Part shown: positions 63,751 through 64,000 of the stretch, piece after piece
How positions within the stretch are numbered: the stretch's first letter is position 1
Layout of the letters: each line of letters begins with the position of its first letter
From: Bacteroides bouchesdurhonensis
GTDB taxonomy: Bacteria > Bacteroidota > Bacteroidia > Bacteroidales > Bacteroidaceae
Length of the DNA stretch: 64,000 bases
Direction: 5' to 3'
NCBI RefSeq assembly: GCF_900155865.1
Contig: NZ_LT707006.1
Location: 4,194,577 to 4,258,576, forward strand
The notes under the pieces: model-generated
What the model saw: only the letters and a program-made list of their open reading frames with translations
What the model was told of the DNA's origin: nothing
Database searches by the model: none
Made by a program: the position numbers and the translations under genes

Positions 63751-63870
63751 AGGTGATAGGTGATAGATGGGGTGATAGGTCTTTTTTTAACCTATCACCA
63801 CTTGAATGTCCGATGAATAGGGGAATACAGAATGCCGGTGATAGGTTGATAGAGAAAATGCTGTTTTTCT
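63751..63870. repeat. right arm of the long imperfect inverted repeat
   Basis: Runs from aggtgataggtgatagatgg through cgatgaataggggaatacag to aaaatgctgtttttct. It mirrors 63308-63429 across a 320-bp centre that holds the 22-bp tandem array. It ends 8 bp before the stop of the minus-strand gene that enters from the window edge. Confidence 0.88.
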
Positions 63871-63878
63871 ACAGGAGG

Positions 63879-64000
63879 CTATTTCTTGTTCTGAGCAATA
63901 CAATTATTGTCCTGGTTTTGTTTCACAATAATTCCATTTCCATTTTTCGTGCATTTGATAGACCCCTTACGTAATGTACCATCTTTCAGATTAAAAATTA
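63879..64000 (-). CDS. C-terminal end of a gene entering from the right edge
   Basis: The minus-strand frame is open from the window edge to TAG at 63879-63881 and encodes about 40 residues: FNLKDGTLRKGSIKCTKNG, then NGIIVKQNQDNNCIAQNKK. The sequence is polar and basic with two Cys, and looks like a short beta-rich tail. No family can be named from so little. Its end sits next to the long inverted repeat. Confidence 0.5.
   Translation of the reverse strand, partial: IFNLKDGTLRKGSIKCTKNGNGIIVKQNQDNNCIAQNKK

Overview
The window looks like a Bacteroides chromosome, probably from the B. thetaiotaomicron/ovatus/xylanisolvens group. The evidence is low GC, UpxY/UpxZ-type capsule regulators, TAnnTTTG -7 promoter boxes, a tmRNA with a GETNYALAA tag, DUF4419 proteins, an alpha-L-rhamnosidase and a heparinase-like protein. 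No tRNA, rRNA or CRISPR array was seen.

Region 1 (1-18.3 kb, almost all minus strand) is a capsular polysaccharide (CPS) locus read right to left. It runs from a tyrosine recombinase beside an invertible promoter, through upxY, upxZ, export remnants, a CapD-type dehydratase and a truncated ugd with an IS66 relic. Then come LicD, Wzx, a glycosyltransferase, Wzy, an acetyltransferase, GT4, a dead GT2 and a live GT2. It ends with a CDP-polyol cassette (IspD/TarI-like cytidylyltransferase, dehydrogenase, pentose-5-P epimerase, second LicD). The promoter sits between perfect 20-bp inverted repeats and points away from the operon, so the assembly shows the OFF state. The locus is also damaged: wza and wzz are fused by a deletion, ugd is truncated next to IS66 and one GT2 carries several lesions.

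Region 2 (18.3-23.4 kb) is accessory DNA: a palindrome-rich leader, a 146-aa unknown protein whose start codon lies in a 16-bp inverted repeat, a DUF4062-coiled-coil-TPR protein with a small upstream gene, and a membrane acyltransferase.

Region 3 (23.4-37.6 kb, minus strand) is an 11-gene operon-like cluster. It joins an SMP-30-like lipoprotein, a paralogous pair of small membrane proteins, an FGGY kinase, a dehydrogenase and DeoC to two exported beta-propeller proteins with two c-type haem motifs each, a third propeller, a chorismatase/Rid-like protein and a CcsBA-type cytochrome c synthase. I regard this as the best candidate for an undescribed system: a carbohydrate or polyol pathway coupled to periplasmic haem proteins with dedicated maturation.

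Region 4 (38-44 kb) is core genome: a coiled-coil protein, zapA, a structured RNA or terminator, rny and cutC, then a transglutaminase-like lipoprotein. Region 5 (44-61 kb) is mixed: an IS110 transposase with one in-frame TGA, a solitary 45-aa gene, a TIR-FGE fusion, a heparinase-like protein, dinB, a GH78 rhamnosidase, two DUF4419 paralogues, a WYL regulator, small genes and a Mug-like glycosylase with an extra C-terminal module. Region 6 (61-64 kb) holds ssrA, a lactonase-fold lipoprotein, and a roughly 560-bp structure of long inverted repeats around 22-bp tandem repeats, next to a gene entering from the right edge.
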